This document shows positions 45,503 to 54,175 of a stretch of 64,000 bases of DNA, in pieces. Source of the DNA: Gordonia namibiensis NBRC 108229. GTDB lineage: Bacteria > Actinomycetota > Actinomycetes > Mycobacteriales > Mycobacteriaceae. Numbering within the stretch: the stretch's first letter is position 1; each line of letters starts with the position of its first letter. The stretch spans positions 124,001 through 188,000 of the forward strand of contig NZ_BAHE01000010.1 of the NCBI RefSeq assembly GCF_000298235.1, in the 5' to 3' direction. The notes beneath the pieces are model-generated. The model made no database searches, was not told the DNA's origin, and worked only from the letters and a program-made list of their open reading frames with translations. The position numbers and the translations under genes are program-made.

Positions 45503-45521
45503 TTGGGTAAGGCAAACCTAA
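45503..45521 (-). promoter_or_regulatory. IdeR/DtxR-type iron box upstream of sdhCDAB and cdd
   Basis: On the minus strand this 19-mer reads TTAGGTTTGCCTTACCCAA. The IdeR/DtxR consensus is TTAGGTTAGCCTAACCTAA, giving 16 of 19 matches and a recognisable dyad. It lies 147 bp upstream of the sdhC start and 61 bp upstream of cdd. Iron-dependent control of the iron-sulfur enzyme succinate dehydrogenase is the likely meaning. Binding is not shown. Confidence 0.65.
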
Positions 45522-45667
45522 GTCGTAATGTCTTGTGCCTCAAATCGGTTCGGGCAATTTATCACCGGAATGGGCATGGGTTTAGAGTCTCTTGTCATGG
45601 GTCCATGGTCGAGTCGGAGCATGCCGATTCGACGCGTCCATCGACGATGTTGGAGGCCACTTTTCCG

Positions 45668-46072
45668 ATGAGCACCTCGACCGAAGTCGCACCTGACCCG
45701 GTGCGTCGACGTTCTCTGTACCGCGGCGACCCGGGCATGTGGTCCTGGGTTCTGCACCGCATCACAGGCGTCACCATTTTCTTCTTCTTGTTCGTGCACG
45801 TGTTGGACACCGCGGTCATCCGCGTCGATCCCAACCAGTACGACGAGATCATCGAAACCTACAAGACCCCGATCATCGGTCTCATGGAGATCGCCCTGGT
45901 CGCCTGCGTCCTGTTCCACGCCTTCAACGGCGTGCGCCTGATCCTGGTGGACTTCTGGTCCAAGGGCCCCAAGTACCAGCGTCAGATGCTGTGGGTCGCG
46001 ATGACCCTGTTCGTCGTCGTGTTCGCCGCCGGCGCCATCCGCCTGCTGCAGATCATGTTCAGCCACCTGTAG
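45668..46072 (+). CDS. sdhC: Succinate dehydrogenase cytochrome b subunit SdhC
   Basis: 134 residues with three membrane segments. RGDPGMWSWVLHRITGVTIFFFLFVHVLDT contains the HRITG quinone/haem signature, and ALVACVLFHAFNGVRLIL gives the second haem-ligand histidine. Anchors the dehydrogenase and passes electrons to menaquinone. ATG 45668 is chosen; an in-frame ATG at 45647 is possible. First gene of sdhCDAB. Confidence 0.93.
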   Translation: MSTSTEVAPDPVRRRSLYRGDPGMWSWVLHRITGVTIFFFLFVHVLDTAVIRVDPNQYDEIIETYKTPIIGLMEIALVACVLFHAFNGVRLILVDFWSKGPKYQRQMLWVAMTLFVVVFAAGAIRLLQIMFSHL

Positions 46073-46084
46073 GAGACACCAGAG

Positions 46085-46540
46085 ATGACCACCTCGGAAG
46101 CCACCGGTGTCGCGAAGACCCTCGGCAAGGAACACGACCGTCCGGCCAGCCTGGACAACCCCCGCTCCCCGCGTAAGCCCAAGGGCGGCAACTTCGAGAA
46201 GAACGCATGGATGTTCATGCGCTTCTCCGGCCTGATCCTCGTCTTCCTGACGATCGGCCACATGTTCATCATGCTCGCCTGGGACGGCGGCGTGCACCGG
46301 ATCGACGCCTCGTTCGTCGCCGCGCGCTGGAGCTCGCCCGGCTGGCAGATCTGGGACCTGACCATGCTGTGGCTCGCCCAGCTGCACGGCGGCAACGGCG
46401 TGCGCACCGTCATCGCCGACTACTCGCGCAAGGACTCGACCCGCTTCTGGCTGAACGTGCTGCTGGCCGTGTCGATGATCCTGACCCTGGTGCTGGGCAC
46501 CTACGCGATCCTCACCTTCGACGTCAACAGCGTCGGCTAA
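46085..46540 (+). CDS. sdhD: Succinate dehydrogenase membrane anchor subunit SdhD
   Basis: 151 residues with three membrane segments (FMRFSGLILVFLTIGHMFIML; IWDLTMLWLAQLHGGNGVRTV; VLLAVSMILTLVLGTYAIL). His residues in the first two helices are placed for haem or quinone binding. It starts 13 bp after sdhC with an AGGAG site, and sdhA follows 15 bp after its stop, so all four genes are one transcript. Confidence 0.93.
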   Translation: MTTSEATGVAKTLGKEHDRPASLDNPRSPRKPKGGNFEKNAWMFMRFSGLILVFLTIGHMFIMLAWDGGVHRIDASFVAARWSSPGWQIWDLTMLWLAQLHGGNGVRTVIADYSRKDSTRFWLNVLLAVSMILTLVLGTYAILTFDVNSVG

Positions 46541-46554
46541 AGGAGACCATCAAC

Positions 46555-48309
46555 ATGCAGGAACACCGCTATGACGTCGTCATCGTGGGCGCCGGCGGCG
46601 CCGGGATGCGCGCGGCGATCGAAGCCGCACCGCGTGCCCGCACCGCGGTTCTGACCAAGCTCTACCCCACCCGTAGCCACACCGGCGCGGCCCAGGGCGG
46701 CATGTGCGCCGCGCTGGCCAACGTTGAAGAGGACAACTGGGAGTGGCACACCTTCGACACCGTCAAGGGTGGTGACTACCTCGCCGATCAGGACGCCGTC
46801 GAGATCATGGCCAAGGAGGCCATCGACGCGGTGCTCGATCTGGAGAAGATGGGTCTCCCGTTCAACCGGACGCCCGAGGGCAAGATCGATCAGCGTCGTT
46901 TCGGCGGGCACACCCGCGACCACGGCAAGTCGCCCGTGCGCCGCGCCTGCTACGCCGCCGACCGCACCGGTCACATGATCCTGCAGACCCTGTACCAGAA
47001 CTGCGTCAAGCACGACGTCGAGTTCTTCAACGAGTTCTACGCACTCGACATCTGCCTCACCGAGAACGAGGACGGCGAGCAGGTCGCCACCGGCGTCGTC
47101 GCCTACGAGCTCGCCACCGGCGAGATCCACGTCTTCCACGCCAAGTCGATCGTCTTCGCGACCGGCGGCTCGGGCCGTATGTACAAGACGACGTCCAACG
47201 CCCACACCCTCACCGGTGACGGCATGGGCATCGTCTTCCGCAAGGGCCTGCCGCTCGAGGACATGGAGTTCCACCAGTTCCATCCGACGGGCCTCGCGGG
47301 TCTCGGCATCCTCATCTCGGAGGCCGTCCGCGGTGAGGGCGGCATCCTGCGCAACGCCGACGGCGAGCGCTTCATGGAGCGCTACGCCCCCACCATCAAG
47401 GACCTTGCGCCCCGCGACATCGTCGCCCGCTCCATGGTTCTCGAGGTGCTCGAGGGCCGCGGCGCCGGACCGAACAAGGACTACGTCTACATCGACGTGA
47501 CCCACCTCGGCGAGGACGTCCTCAACGAGAAGCTGCCGGACATCACCGAGTTCGCCCGCACCTACCTCGGCGTCGACCCGGTCACCGAGTACGTGCCGGT
47601 GTTCCCGACGTGCCATTACGTCATGGGTGGCATCCCGACCAACATCAACGGTCAGGTGCTGCGCAACAACGACGAGGTCGTCCACGGTCTGTACGCAGCC
47701 GGTGAGTGTGCCTGCGTGTCGGTGCACGGCGCCAATCGCCTCGGCACCAACTCGCTGCTCGACATCAACGTCTTCGGACGCCGCGCCGGCATCGCCGCCG
47801 CCGAGTACGCGAACAACGCCGACTTCGCCGAACTGCCCGAGCAGCCGACCGAGATGGTCGACGGCTGGCTGGAGCTGCTCCTGTCGGAGCACGGTCACGA
47901 GCGCGTCGCCGACATCCGCACCGAGCTCCAGGCGTCGATGGACGCCAACGCATCGGTGTTCCGGACCGAGGAGACCCTCAAGCAGGCCCTCACCGACATC
48001 CATGCACTCAAGGAGCGCTACGCCCACATCAAGGTCCACGACAAGGGCAAGCGTTTCAACAGCGACCTCCTCGAGGCCATCGAGCTGGGCTTCCTGCTCG
48101 AGATGGCCGAGGTCACCGTGGTCGGTGCACTCAACCGCAAGGAATCGCGTGGCGGCCATGCCCGCGAGGACTACCCCGATCGCGACGACGTGAACTACAT
48201 GCGTCACACCATGGCCTACAAGAAGGGCACCGACCTTCTCTCGGACATCGAGCTGGACTACAAGCCCGTGGTGCAGACCCGTTACGAGCCGATGGAGCGT
48301 AAGTACTGA
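46555..48309 (+). CDS. sdhA: Succinate dehydrogenase flavoprotein subunit
   Basis: 584 residues. Oxidises succinate to fumarate with covalently bound FAD: VVIVGAGGAGMRAAIEA, TRSHTGAAQGGMCAAL (flavin His), MEFHQFHPTGL and APRDIVARSMVLEVLEGRG catalytic region, GECACVSVHGANRLGTNSLLD C-terminal FAD contact. ATG 46555 has an AAGGAG site. Its stop overlaps the sdhB ATG. Confidence 0.97.
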   Translation: MQEHRYDVVIVGAGGAGMRAAIEAAPRARTAVLTKLYPTRSHTGAAQGGMCAALANVEEDNWEWHTFDTVKGGDYLADQDAVEIMAKEAIDAVLDLEKMGLPFNRTPEGKIDQRRFGGHTRDHGKSPVRRACYAADRTGHMILQTLYQNCVKHDVEFFNEFYALDICLTENEDGEQVATGVVAYELATGEIHVFHAKSIVFATGGSGRMYKTTSNAHTLTGDGMGIVFRKGLPLEDMEFHQFHPTGLAGLGILISEAVRGEGGILRNADGERFMERYAPTIKDLAPRDIVARSMVLEVLEGRGAGPNKDYVYIDVTHLGEDVLNEKLPDITEFARTYLGVDPVTEYVPVFPTCHYVMGGIPTNINGQVLRNNDEVVHGLYAAGECACVSVHGANRLGTNSLLDINVFGRRAGIAAAEYANNADFAELPEQPTEMVDGWLELLLSEHGHERVADIRTELQASMDANASVFRTEETLKQALTDIHALKERYAHIKVHDKGKRFNSDLLEAIELGFLLEMAEVTVVGALNRKESRGGHAREDYPDRDDVNYMRHTMAYKKGTDLLSDIELDYKPVVQTRYEPMERKY

Positions 48310-49097
48310 TGACATCTGTTCTGGACAAGCCCGCACCCTCCTCCGACGAGCCGCCGCTGCCCCCGGTGCCCGACGAGGCCACCATGGTCACGTTGAAGAT
48401 CTTCCGGTTCAACCCGGAGAATCCCGACGCCCAGGGCTTCGAGAGCTTCCGCGTCCCGGCGCTGCCGACCGACCGCCTGCTCAACCTGCTGCTGTACGTG
48501 AAGGGCTACCTCGACGGCACCCTGACGTTCCGCCGCAGTTGTGCCCACGGCGTGTGCGGTTCCGACGCCATGCGCATCAACGGCGTCAACCGCCTGGCCT
48601 GCAAGCTCCTCATGAAGGACATGCTCCCCAAGGACAAGTCCAAGGAGATCACCATCACCGTCGAGCCGATCCGCGGCCTGCCGGTGGAGAAGGATCTCGT
48701 CGTGAACATGGAGCCGTTCTTCGACGCGTACCGCGCGATCAAGCCGTTCCTGATCACCTCGGGCAACGAGCCGACCCGTGAGCGCATCCAGAGCCAGAGC
48801 GACCGCGCCCGCTTCGACGACACCACCAAGTGCATCCTCTGTGCCTGCTGCACCACGAGCTGCCCGGTGTTCTGGACCGAAGGTTCGTACTTCGGCCCGG
48901 CCGCGATCGTCAACGCGCACCGCTTCATCTTCGACAGCCGTGACGAGGGCGCCGTCGAGCGTCTCGACATCCTCAACGACGTCGACGGTGTGTGGCGTTG
49001 CCGCACGACCTTCAACTGCACCGACGCATGCCCCCGCGGCATCCAGGTGACGCAGGCGATCTCGGAGGTCAAGCGCGCACTCATGTTCTCGCGCTAG
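48309..49097 (+). CDS. sdhB: Succinate dehydrogenase iron-sulfur subunit
   Basis: 262 residues. Three clusters are visible: [2Fe-2S] SCAHGVCGSDAMRINGVNRLAC, [4Fe-4S] CILCACCTTSCPV, and [3Fe-4S] with FNCTDACPRGI. Links the flavoprotein to the membrane quinone site. Last gene of sdhCDAB; a strong hairpin follows its stop. Confidence 0.97.
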   Translation: MTSVLDKPAPSSDEPPLPPVPDEATMVTLKIFRFNPENPDAQGFESFRVPALPTDRLLNLLLYVKGYLDGTLTFRRSCAHGVCGSDAMRINGVNRLACKLLMKDMLPKDKSKEITITVEPIRGLPVEKDLVVNMEPFFDAYRAIKPFLITSGNEPTRERIQSQSDRARFDDTTKCILCACCTTSCPVFWTEGSYFGPAAIVNAHRFIFDSRDEGAVERLDILNDVDGVWRCRTTFNCTDACPRGIQVTQAISEVKRALMFSR

Positions 49098-49122
49098 ACG
49101 TTTCAGCTTTCTCTGCAGCCCG

Positions 49123-49158
49123 GCAACGGCCCGCACCGACTTCGGTGCGGGCCGTTGC
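49123..49158 (+). terminator. Hairpin terminator after sdhCDAB
   Basis: A perfect 16-bp stem (arms 49123-49138 and 49143-49158) with a four-base ACTT loop starts 26 bp after the sdhB stop. Only a weak T-rich stretch follows. It probably ends the sdh transcript. Confidence 0.65.
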
Positions 49159-49203
49159 TCATTCGCACATGTAGCGGATCGTGCTGCTGGGCGACACGGA
49201 CCG

Positions 49204-49770
49204 CTACGTCTGGCGGGCGTTCGATGCCTCGCCCCGGAAGATCCCCGCGATGATCGAGTCCACGAGCGCCGCCTCTTCCTCGGGGGTCGCCGGCCAGAGC
49301 AGCATGGTCAGCACCGACCGGATCGCGAACCGGGCGGCGACTGTGTCGTCGGGGTCGATGCCGATGAGTTCTGCGGCCACATCGAGCACGGTCGGCGAGG
49401 CGAGCACGGTCGGCGTCGTCGCGATGAGGCTTGCCGGCCGGAGGAACTGTCGTATCACCCGATCTGCACGCAGGGCGCCGACCGCCGCGGTGATCGCGAT
49501 CCGGGCGCGCTCCTCCCCCGCCGTGCCGGCCGCTTCCGCGCGGATCGATTCGAGGACCGGGGCGGCGGTCGTCGACAACACCGCCTCGATCAACTGGGCA
49601 CGGCCACCGGCGTGACGGTAGATCGTCGCCCTGGAGCAGTGGGCTCGAGCGGCCAGTTCGTCGATGCTGAACGCATCGAGTCCACGCGAGGCGATCAGTG
49701 TCGCGGCCTGCGACACGAGCCTCCTTCGCGCCGCGTCGCCGCGATCGCCACCCACGAGCCAGTCAGCCAT
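49204..49770 (-). CDS. TetR-family regulator
   Basis: 188 residues. The N-terminal HTH is RRRLVSQAATLIASRGLDAF followed by SIDELAARAHCSRATIYRHAGGRAQLIEAVL, a standard TetR DNA-binding domain; the C-terminal ligand domain is variable. ATG 49770 has GGAGG seven bases upstream. Divergent from a cytochrome P450 gene 173 bp away, which it probably controls together with itself. Confidence 0.9.
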   Translation of the reverse strand: MADWLVGGDRGDAARRRLVSQAATLIASRGLDAFSIDELAARAHCSRATIYRHAGGRAQLIEAVLSTTAAPVLESIRAEAAGTAGEERARIAITAAVGALRADRVIRQFLRPASLIATTPTVLASPTVLDVAAELIGIDPDDTVAARFAIRSVLTMLLWPATPEEEAALVDSIIAGIFRGEASNARQT

Positions 49771-49790
49771 GCACGCCCTCCGTCGTCGAA

Positions 49791-49803
49791 TCTCATCATG
49801 AGA
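49791..49803. promoter_or_regulatory. Candidate TetR operator between the regulator and P450
   Basis: A perfect 13-base palindrome TCTCATCATGAGA sits 21 bp upstream of the tetR start. The half-site TGAGACA recurs at about 49851. This is the expected place for a self-regulating TetR operator. Assignment is by position only. Confidence 0.45.
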
Positions 49804-49943
49804 CAAGGAACAGCTGGCTGGGTGCGTTTTCTGGCAGGTCAAGAAGGGTTCGTGAGACATCGAATCCCGGCGCCACGATCTCCCCGTGTCGACTTCGGCG
49901 AGAACCGTTGTCCCCGCCGCGCCCCGTCGGAGACGCTGGGTGC

Positions 49944-51107
49944 ATGCTCGCACTCGACGACCCCGCCTTCCTCTCGCGTTTCCACACCGGGTCCCCGGTG
50001 CAGCAGGTCGGCGACTCCCCGTTCTTCGCCGTTGGTTCCTGGGAGCTCATCGCCGAGGTGGTGCGACGACCCGGGGACTTCTCGTCGAACCTGACCGCCA
50101 CGATGGTCTGCCACGACGACGGGTCGGTGTCGGAGTTCCCGGTCGCCGGACTCGGCGATGCGATGCACGTCCTGGCCACCGCCGACGGCCCGCGCCACCG
50201 CCTCCACCGGTCGCTGGTCATGCCGTCGCTGACACCTGCTCGCATCCGGGCCCTGGAGCCCTTTGTCGCCGAGGTCGTGGACACCGCCTGGTCCGAGGGA
50301 CTCGACGGCGACACAATCGACTGGACAACAGCTGTGGCACAACGTGTCCCGATCACCGTGGTCACCGGGCTGCTCGGCCTGCCACACGAGGACATCGACG
50401 ATCTCGCCCGCTGGGCCGGTGCGACCAACGTGCTGATCGACGGCGTCATCACCCCCGGCCAACTCACCACCGCGATCACGGCGGTCGCCGAACTCACCGC
50501 CTACCTCGGCGACCGACTGGACTCGGCACTACGCAACGACAGGGCCGGTGCACCAGGACGAGGGGTGCTCGCCGACATCGCGTCGGCCGTGGCCCGCAAC
50601 GACCTGGACCACCCGGCGGCGGTGATGATTCTCCTGCAACTCGTCGCGGCGGGGTCCGACTCCACCGTCAGCCTGCTGACCGATGCGGTCCGGGTTCTGG
50701 CGCAACACCCCGAGGTCGCCGCACGGTTACGTCGCGACCCCGACCTCATCCCAGCATTCGTCGAGGAGGCCCTGCGCTTGGAATCACCGTTCCGCGGCCA
50801 CTTCCGGCACGTCGTCGCCGACACCACACTCGGCGACACCCACCTCCCCGCCGGCTCCCACATCTTTCTCATGTGGCGCGTGGCCAACCGCGACCCCGAG
50901 CACTTCGACGCCGCGCCGACCGTCGACCTCGACCGCGGCGCCGCCCGGTCCGGGCACGGCTCGCACCTGGCGTTCGGCAAGGGCCTACATCTCTGCGTGG
51001 GAGCCGGCCTGGCCCGGCTGCAGGGTCGTCTGGCGATCACCCGGTTGCTCGATGCCACAACGGATTTCCGCCAGACCACGACCCGGGAGCTGACGCTCGT
51101 CCGGTGA
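49944..51107 (+). CDS. Cytochrome P450
   Basis: 387 residues, soluble bacterial P450. The oxygen-binding I-helix motif is AAGSDST, the ExxR is EEALRLESP, and the haem loop is AFGKGLHLCVGAGLA with Cys351 as the iron ligand. Monooxygenase of unknown substrate. No ferredoxin or reductase gene adjoins it, so redox partners must be supplied from elsewhere. ATG 49944 is preceded by a GGAG site at a long spacing. Confidence 0.9.
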   Translation: MLALDDPAFLSRFHTGSPVQQVGDSPFFAVGSWELIAEVVRRPGDFSSNLTATMVCHDDGSVSEFPVAGLGDAMHVLATADGPRHRLHRSLVMPSLTPARIRALEPFVAEVVDTAWSEGLDGDTIDWTTAVAQRVPITVVTGLLGLPHEDIDDLARWAGATNVLIDGVITPGQLTTAITAVAELTAYLGDRLDSALRNDRAGAPGRGVLADIASAVARNDLDHPAAVMILLQLVAAGSDSTVSLLTDAVRVLAQHPEVAARLRRDPDLIPAFVEEALRLESPFRGHFRHVVADTTLGDTHLPAGSHIFLMWRVANRDPEHFDAAPTVDLDRGAARSGHGSHLAFGKGLHLCVGAGLARLQGRLAITRLLDATTDFRQTTTRELTLVR

Positions 51108-51175
51108 TCGGGAACCGCACGGCGCCCGGTTGCGTCCAAGAAGGACCCAGCCAAGCCCGCCGAACGGAGAGTCTC

Positions 51176-51598
51176 GTGGTCCGAGTCCTGTACGTCCGCC
51201 TACTGCTCACCCTCCTGACCAGCACCGCCCTGTGTCTGGCGGTGTTCTCCCCCGCCACGGCGGCACCGACGCCCGGCGCCGACCCTGGCCACGAGGCCCA
51301 ACCGGTCACGATCACCCTGACCTCCGACCACCAACACAACGGCGCCGCCGTATGGTTCGACGCCGCCGGCCGACTCCGCACCCAGACCGACGTCCCGCTC
51401 ACCCATCAGGACGGCCACACGAAGCTGTGGTCGGCATCGCTGGTGTACACAAGACATTCGCCGGACAAACCACTCGACGCGCTATTCCAGTCCGGCGGAG
51501 GCTTTTCCAGATGTCAGATCTGGGTCGAGTCCAAACTCGTCGCCGAGGACACCGCTCGTGGACACGAACCGACGAGCAGGTGCCGAGCACGCAATTGA
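51176..51598 (+). CDS. Exported MmpS-like protein without an adjacent MmpL
   Basis: 140 residues. The N-terminus is a Sec signal (LLLTLLTSTALCLAVF, cleavage near ATAA-P). The mature part VTITLTSDHQHNGAAVWFDA to GGGFSRCQIWVESKLVAEDTARGHEPTSRC matches the extracellular domain of MmpS accessory proteins, including the two conserved cysteines. MmpS proteins normally have a membrane anchor and an MmpL partner; here there is a cleavable signal and no MmpL gene. GTG 51176 has a GGAGAG site. It follows the P450 by 68 bp. Confidence 0.65.
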   Translation: MVRVLYVRLLLTLLTSTALCLAVFSPATAAPTPGADPGHEAQPVTITLTSDHQHNGAAVWFDAAGRLRTQTDVPLTHQDGHTKLWSASLVYTRHSPDKPLDALFQSGGGFSRCQIWVESKLVAEDTARGHEPTSRCRARN

Positions 51599-51681
51599 GC
51601 CAGGTTTCGAACTTACAGGGAGGAATCGGAAGCAGAATCGTACTCTGACTCTCGTCGTGATCATGTGAGCGGAGAACCACC

Positions 51682-53220
51682 ATGGCGGAGCGCATCGAGG
51701 CCGGAGCGGTCGGAGACAGCGGCAAGGCCCGCGTCGTTGATGATCCCGGCAACAAGGGCCTGCGTCTCGGTTCGATCGGGCTGATGGGCAACGTCATCAT
51801 CGGCTTGTCCGCCGTCGCACCGGCTTACAGCCTCGCTGCCACTCTCGGTTTCGTGGTCGACAGCGTCGGCGCAAAGGCCCCGGCGATGTTCGTCCTCGCC
51901 TTCATCCCGATGTTGCTCGTGGCCTTCGCCTACCGCGAACTGTCCCGCGACACCCCGGACTGCGGCACGACATTCACTTGGGGCACAAAGGCTTTCGGTC
52001 CGTGGATCGGCTGGATTGGCGGGTGGGGCCTGGCCGTGTCCGCGATCATCGTGCTCGCCAACGTTTCCGAGATCGCCGCGCTGTACCTGTTCAAGTTCCT
52101 CGGCCTCCACGGCCTGGCCGACAGCCTGCTGGCGAAGATCCTGCTCGGCAGTTTCTTCATCATCGCCATGACCTGGATCAGCATCCGCGGCATCGTCATC
52201 AGCGAACGCATGCAGGCGATCCTGATGTTCATCCAGTTCGCCGTGCTCGTCATCGCGAGCGTGATCGCGCTGGTGAAGGTCGGCACCGGCCGGGCCGGCG
52301 ACCAGGCGATCACACCGGAGTGGTCCTGGTTGTGGCCCAGTGGTCTCGACCAGTCGCAGATCGCTGCGGCGGTCATCCTGTGCATCTTCATCTACTGGGG
52401 CTGGGATGCGTGCCTGGCGATCAGCGAGGAGACCAAGGACCCCGACAAGACCCCGGGCCGAGCCGCCCTTCTCACGTGCGTGATCCTGGTCGCCACCTAC
52501 GTGTTGGTCGCCTACGCGATCCAGTCGTTCGCCGGGTTCGGCGACACCGGGATCGGACTGGGGAACGACGCGAACGACGAGGACGTCCTGACGATCCTGG
52601 GCGAGCCGGTGGCCGGCGCGATCATGTCGTCGGCACTGCTGCTGACGGTCTGCGTCTCCGCGCTGTCCTCGACCCAGTCCACGATCCTGCCCACCGCACG
52701 CGGCAGCCTGTCGATGGCCGTCTACAAGGCACTGCCCGAGAAGTTCGCCTCGATCCACCCGCGCTACATGACCCCCGCCTTCGGCACCGGCGTCATGGGT
52801 GCCGCGGCCCTCACCTTCTACCTGGTCCTGTCACTGCTCAGCCAGGACACCCTCGCCGACTCCATCTCCTCCCTCGGACTGGCGGTCGCCTTCTACTACG
52901 GGATCACCGCCTTCGCCTGCGTGTGGTACTTCCGTTCGACCCTGTTCGCCTCCGCACGGAACTTCTTCCTGCGCGGCCTCTTCCCGTTCCTCGGCGGCCT
53001 CGCAATGGCGGCGGCCTTCATCCGCTCCGCGATCGACATGATCTCGCCGGACTACGGCGCCACCTCGGTCGGCGGGATCGGTGGCGTCTTCGTCCTCGGG
53101 GTGGGCATGCTGGTTCTCGGAATCCCCCTGATGCTCGCCTGTTTCGCCCACAACAGCGACTTCTTCAGGGGCAAGACACTGACCGCGACCACCGAGGTGA
53201 AGGTTCCCGATGTCTACTGA
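51682..53220 (+). CDS. APC-family amino acid/amine permease
   Basis: 512 residues with about 12 membrane segments. N-terminal KGLRLGSIGLMGNVIIGLSAVAPAYSLAATLGF and FAYRELSRDTPDCGTTFTWGTKAFGPWIGWIGGW are typical of the amino acid-polyamine-organocation family, subgroup found with amine catabolism. Probable importer of an amino acid or polyamine. Overlaps the next gene by 11 bases. ATG 51682 with GGAGAA upstream. Confidence 0.9.
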   Translation: MAERIEAGAVGDSGKARVVDDPGNKGLRLGSIGLMGNVIIGLSAVAPAYSLAATLGFVVDSVGAKAPAMFVLAFIPMLLVAFAYRELSRDTPDCGTTFTWGTKAFGPWIGWIGGWGLAVSAIIVLANVSEIAALYLFKFLGLHGLADSLLAKILLGSFFIIAMTWISIRGIVISERMQAILMFIQFAVLVIASVIALVKVGTGRAGDQAITPEWSWLWPSGLDQSQIAAAVILCIFIYWGWDACLAISEETKDPDKTPGRAALLTCVILVATYVLVAYAIQSFAGFGDTGIGLGNDANDEDVLTILGEPVAGAIMSSALLLTVCVSALSSTQSTILPTARGSLSMAVYKALPEKFASIHPRYMTPAFGTGVMGAAALTFYLVLSLLSQDTLADSISSLGLAVAFYYGITAFACVWYFRSTLFASARNFFLRGLFPFLGGLAMAAAFIRSAIDMISPDYGATSVGGIGGVFVLGVGMLVLGIPLMLACFAHNSDFFRGKTLTATTEVKVPDVY

Positions 53221-54139
53221 GACCGCCGCAACCCGCCCTGACGCAGAGACGCCCATCGACCCGACCGACGATCCGGGCACTCCCCGGCTCACCGTCGGAT
53301 ACCTCGCGACCCCCTCGGGCGCCGACGGGGTCGTCCTCGCCGTGGCGCTCGCCCGGGTCACCGGCGCGGCCATCGACCTGGTGTGCGTGGTTCGCCCGAC
53401 GCCCTACGACGGCCAGCCCGGGCTCGCCCAGTATCAACAGCGCATCGAGGCGCAGGCCGCCGACTGGCTCCGCGAGGGCGCCGAGCTGATCCCCGCCGGC
53501 TTCTCCTATCGCACCGTCGTCACGGTCAACGAGTCCTTTGCCGACGGGCTCGCCTCCCACGCGGTCGACACCGGGGCCAAGATGATCGTCGTCGGCGGCA
53601 CGGGCGACGGGTTGCTGAGTCGCCACACGCTCGGCACCGTCAGCAACGAACTCGTCCACTCCTCACCCGTTCCGGTCGCATTGGCGCCGCGCGGATATGC
53701 GGATCGGGTGGACGCGGTCCTCGACATGGTGACCGTCGCCGTCCCGGTCAGACCCGGCGAGGACAATCCGCTCCCGTTCGCCGAGAAGCTCGCCGAACGC
53801 GCCAAGCTCGACCTCCGACTGCTCTCGCTGGTCTCCCTCGAATCGCCCTTCGACGACGACTCGTCGAGGGACGTGCGCGCCGCGCAGATCGCCGTCGCGC
53901 GTGAACTCCTCGAGAAGACCCGCTCCGAGGTGAATCCCGAACTCGAGGTCGACGTCCTCGTCGCCGATGGCACGACGCTCGACGAGGCACTGGCCAATCT
54001 CCCCTGGGACGCCAACGACATCGTCGCCATCGGCTCCGGTCACCTCGGATCACCCAACCGGGTCTTCCTCGGTAGCACCGCCTCTCGTATCCTCCGGTGG
54101 ACGACGGCACCGGTTATCGTGGTCCCCAAAAGCGGCTGA
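53210..54139 (+). CDS. Tandem universal stress protein
   Basis: 309 residues with two Usp domains, roughly 25-165 and 175-309. The ATP-type loop GGTGDGLLSRHTLGTVSNELVHSSPVPV in domain 1 and GSGHLGSPNRVFLGSTASRILRWTTAPVIVVP in domain 2 match the G-2x-G-9x-G(S/T) pattern. Probably regulates or couples to the APC permease with which it overlaps; such permease-Usp pairs are common in actinobacteria. Confidence 0.88.
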   Translation: MSTETAATRPDAETPIDPTDDPGTPRLTVGYLATPSGADGVVLAVALARVTGAAIDLVCVVRPTPYDGQPGLAQYQQRIEAQAADWLREGAELIPAGFSYRTVVTVNESFADGLASHAVDTGAKMIVVGGTGDGLLSRHTLGTVSNELVHSSPVPVALAPRGYADRVDAVLDMVTVAVPVRPGEDNPLPFAEKLAERAKLDLRLLSLVSLESPFDDDSSRDVRAAQIAVARELLEKTRSEVNPELEVDVLVADGTTLDEALANLPWDANDIVAIGSGHLGSPNRVFLGSTASRILRWTTAPVIVVPKSG

Positions 54140-54175
54140 CCGCAGCCCGCGCCGATCACGGAGACCGACACCGAC

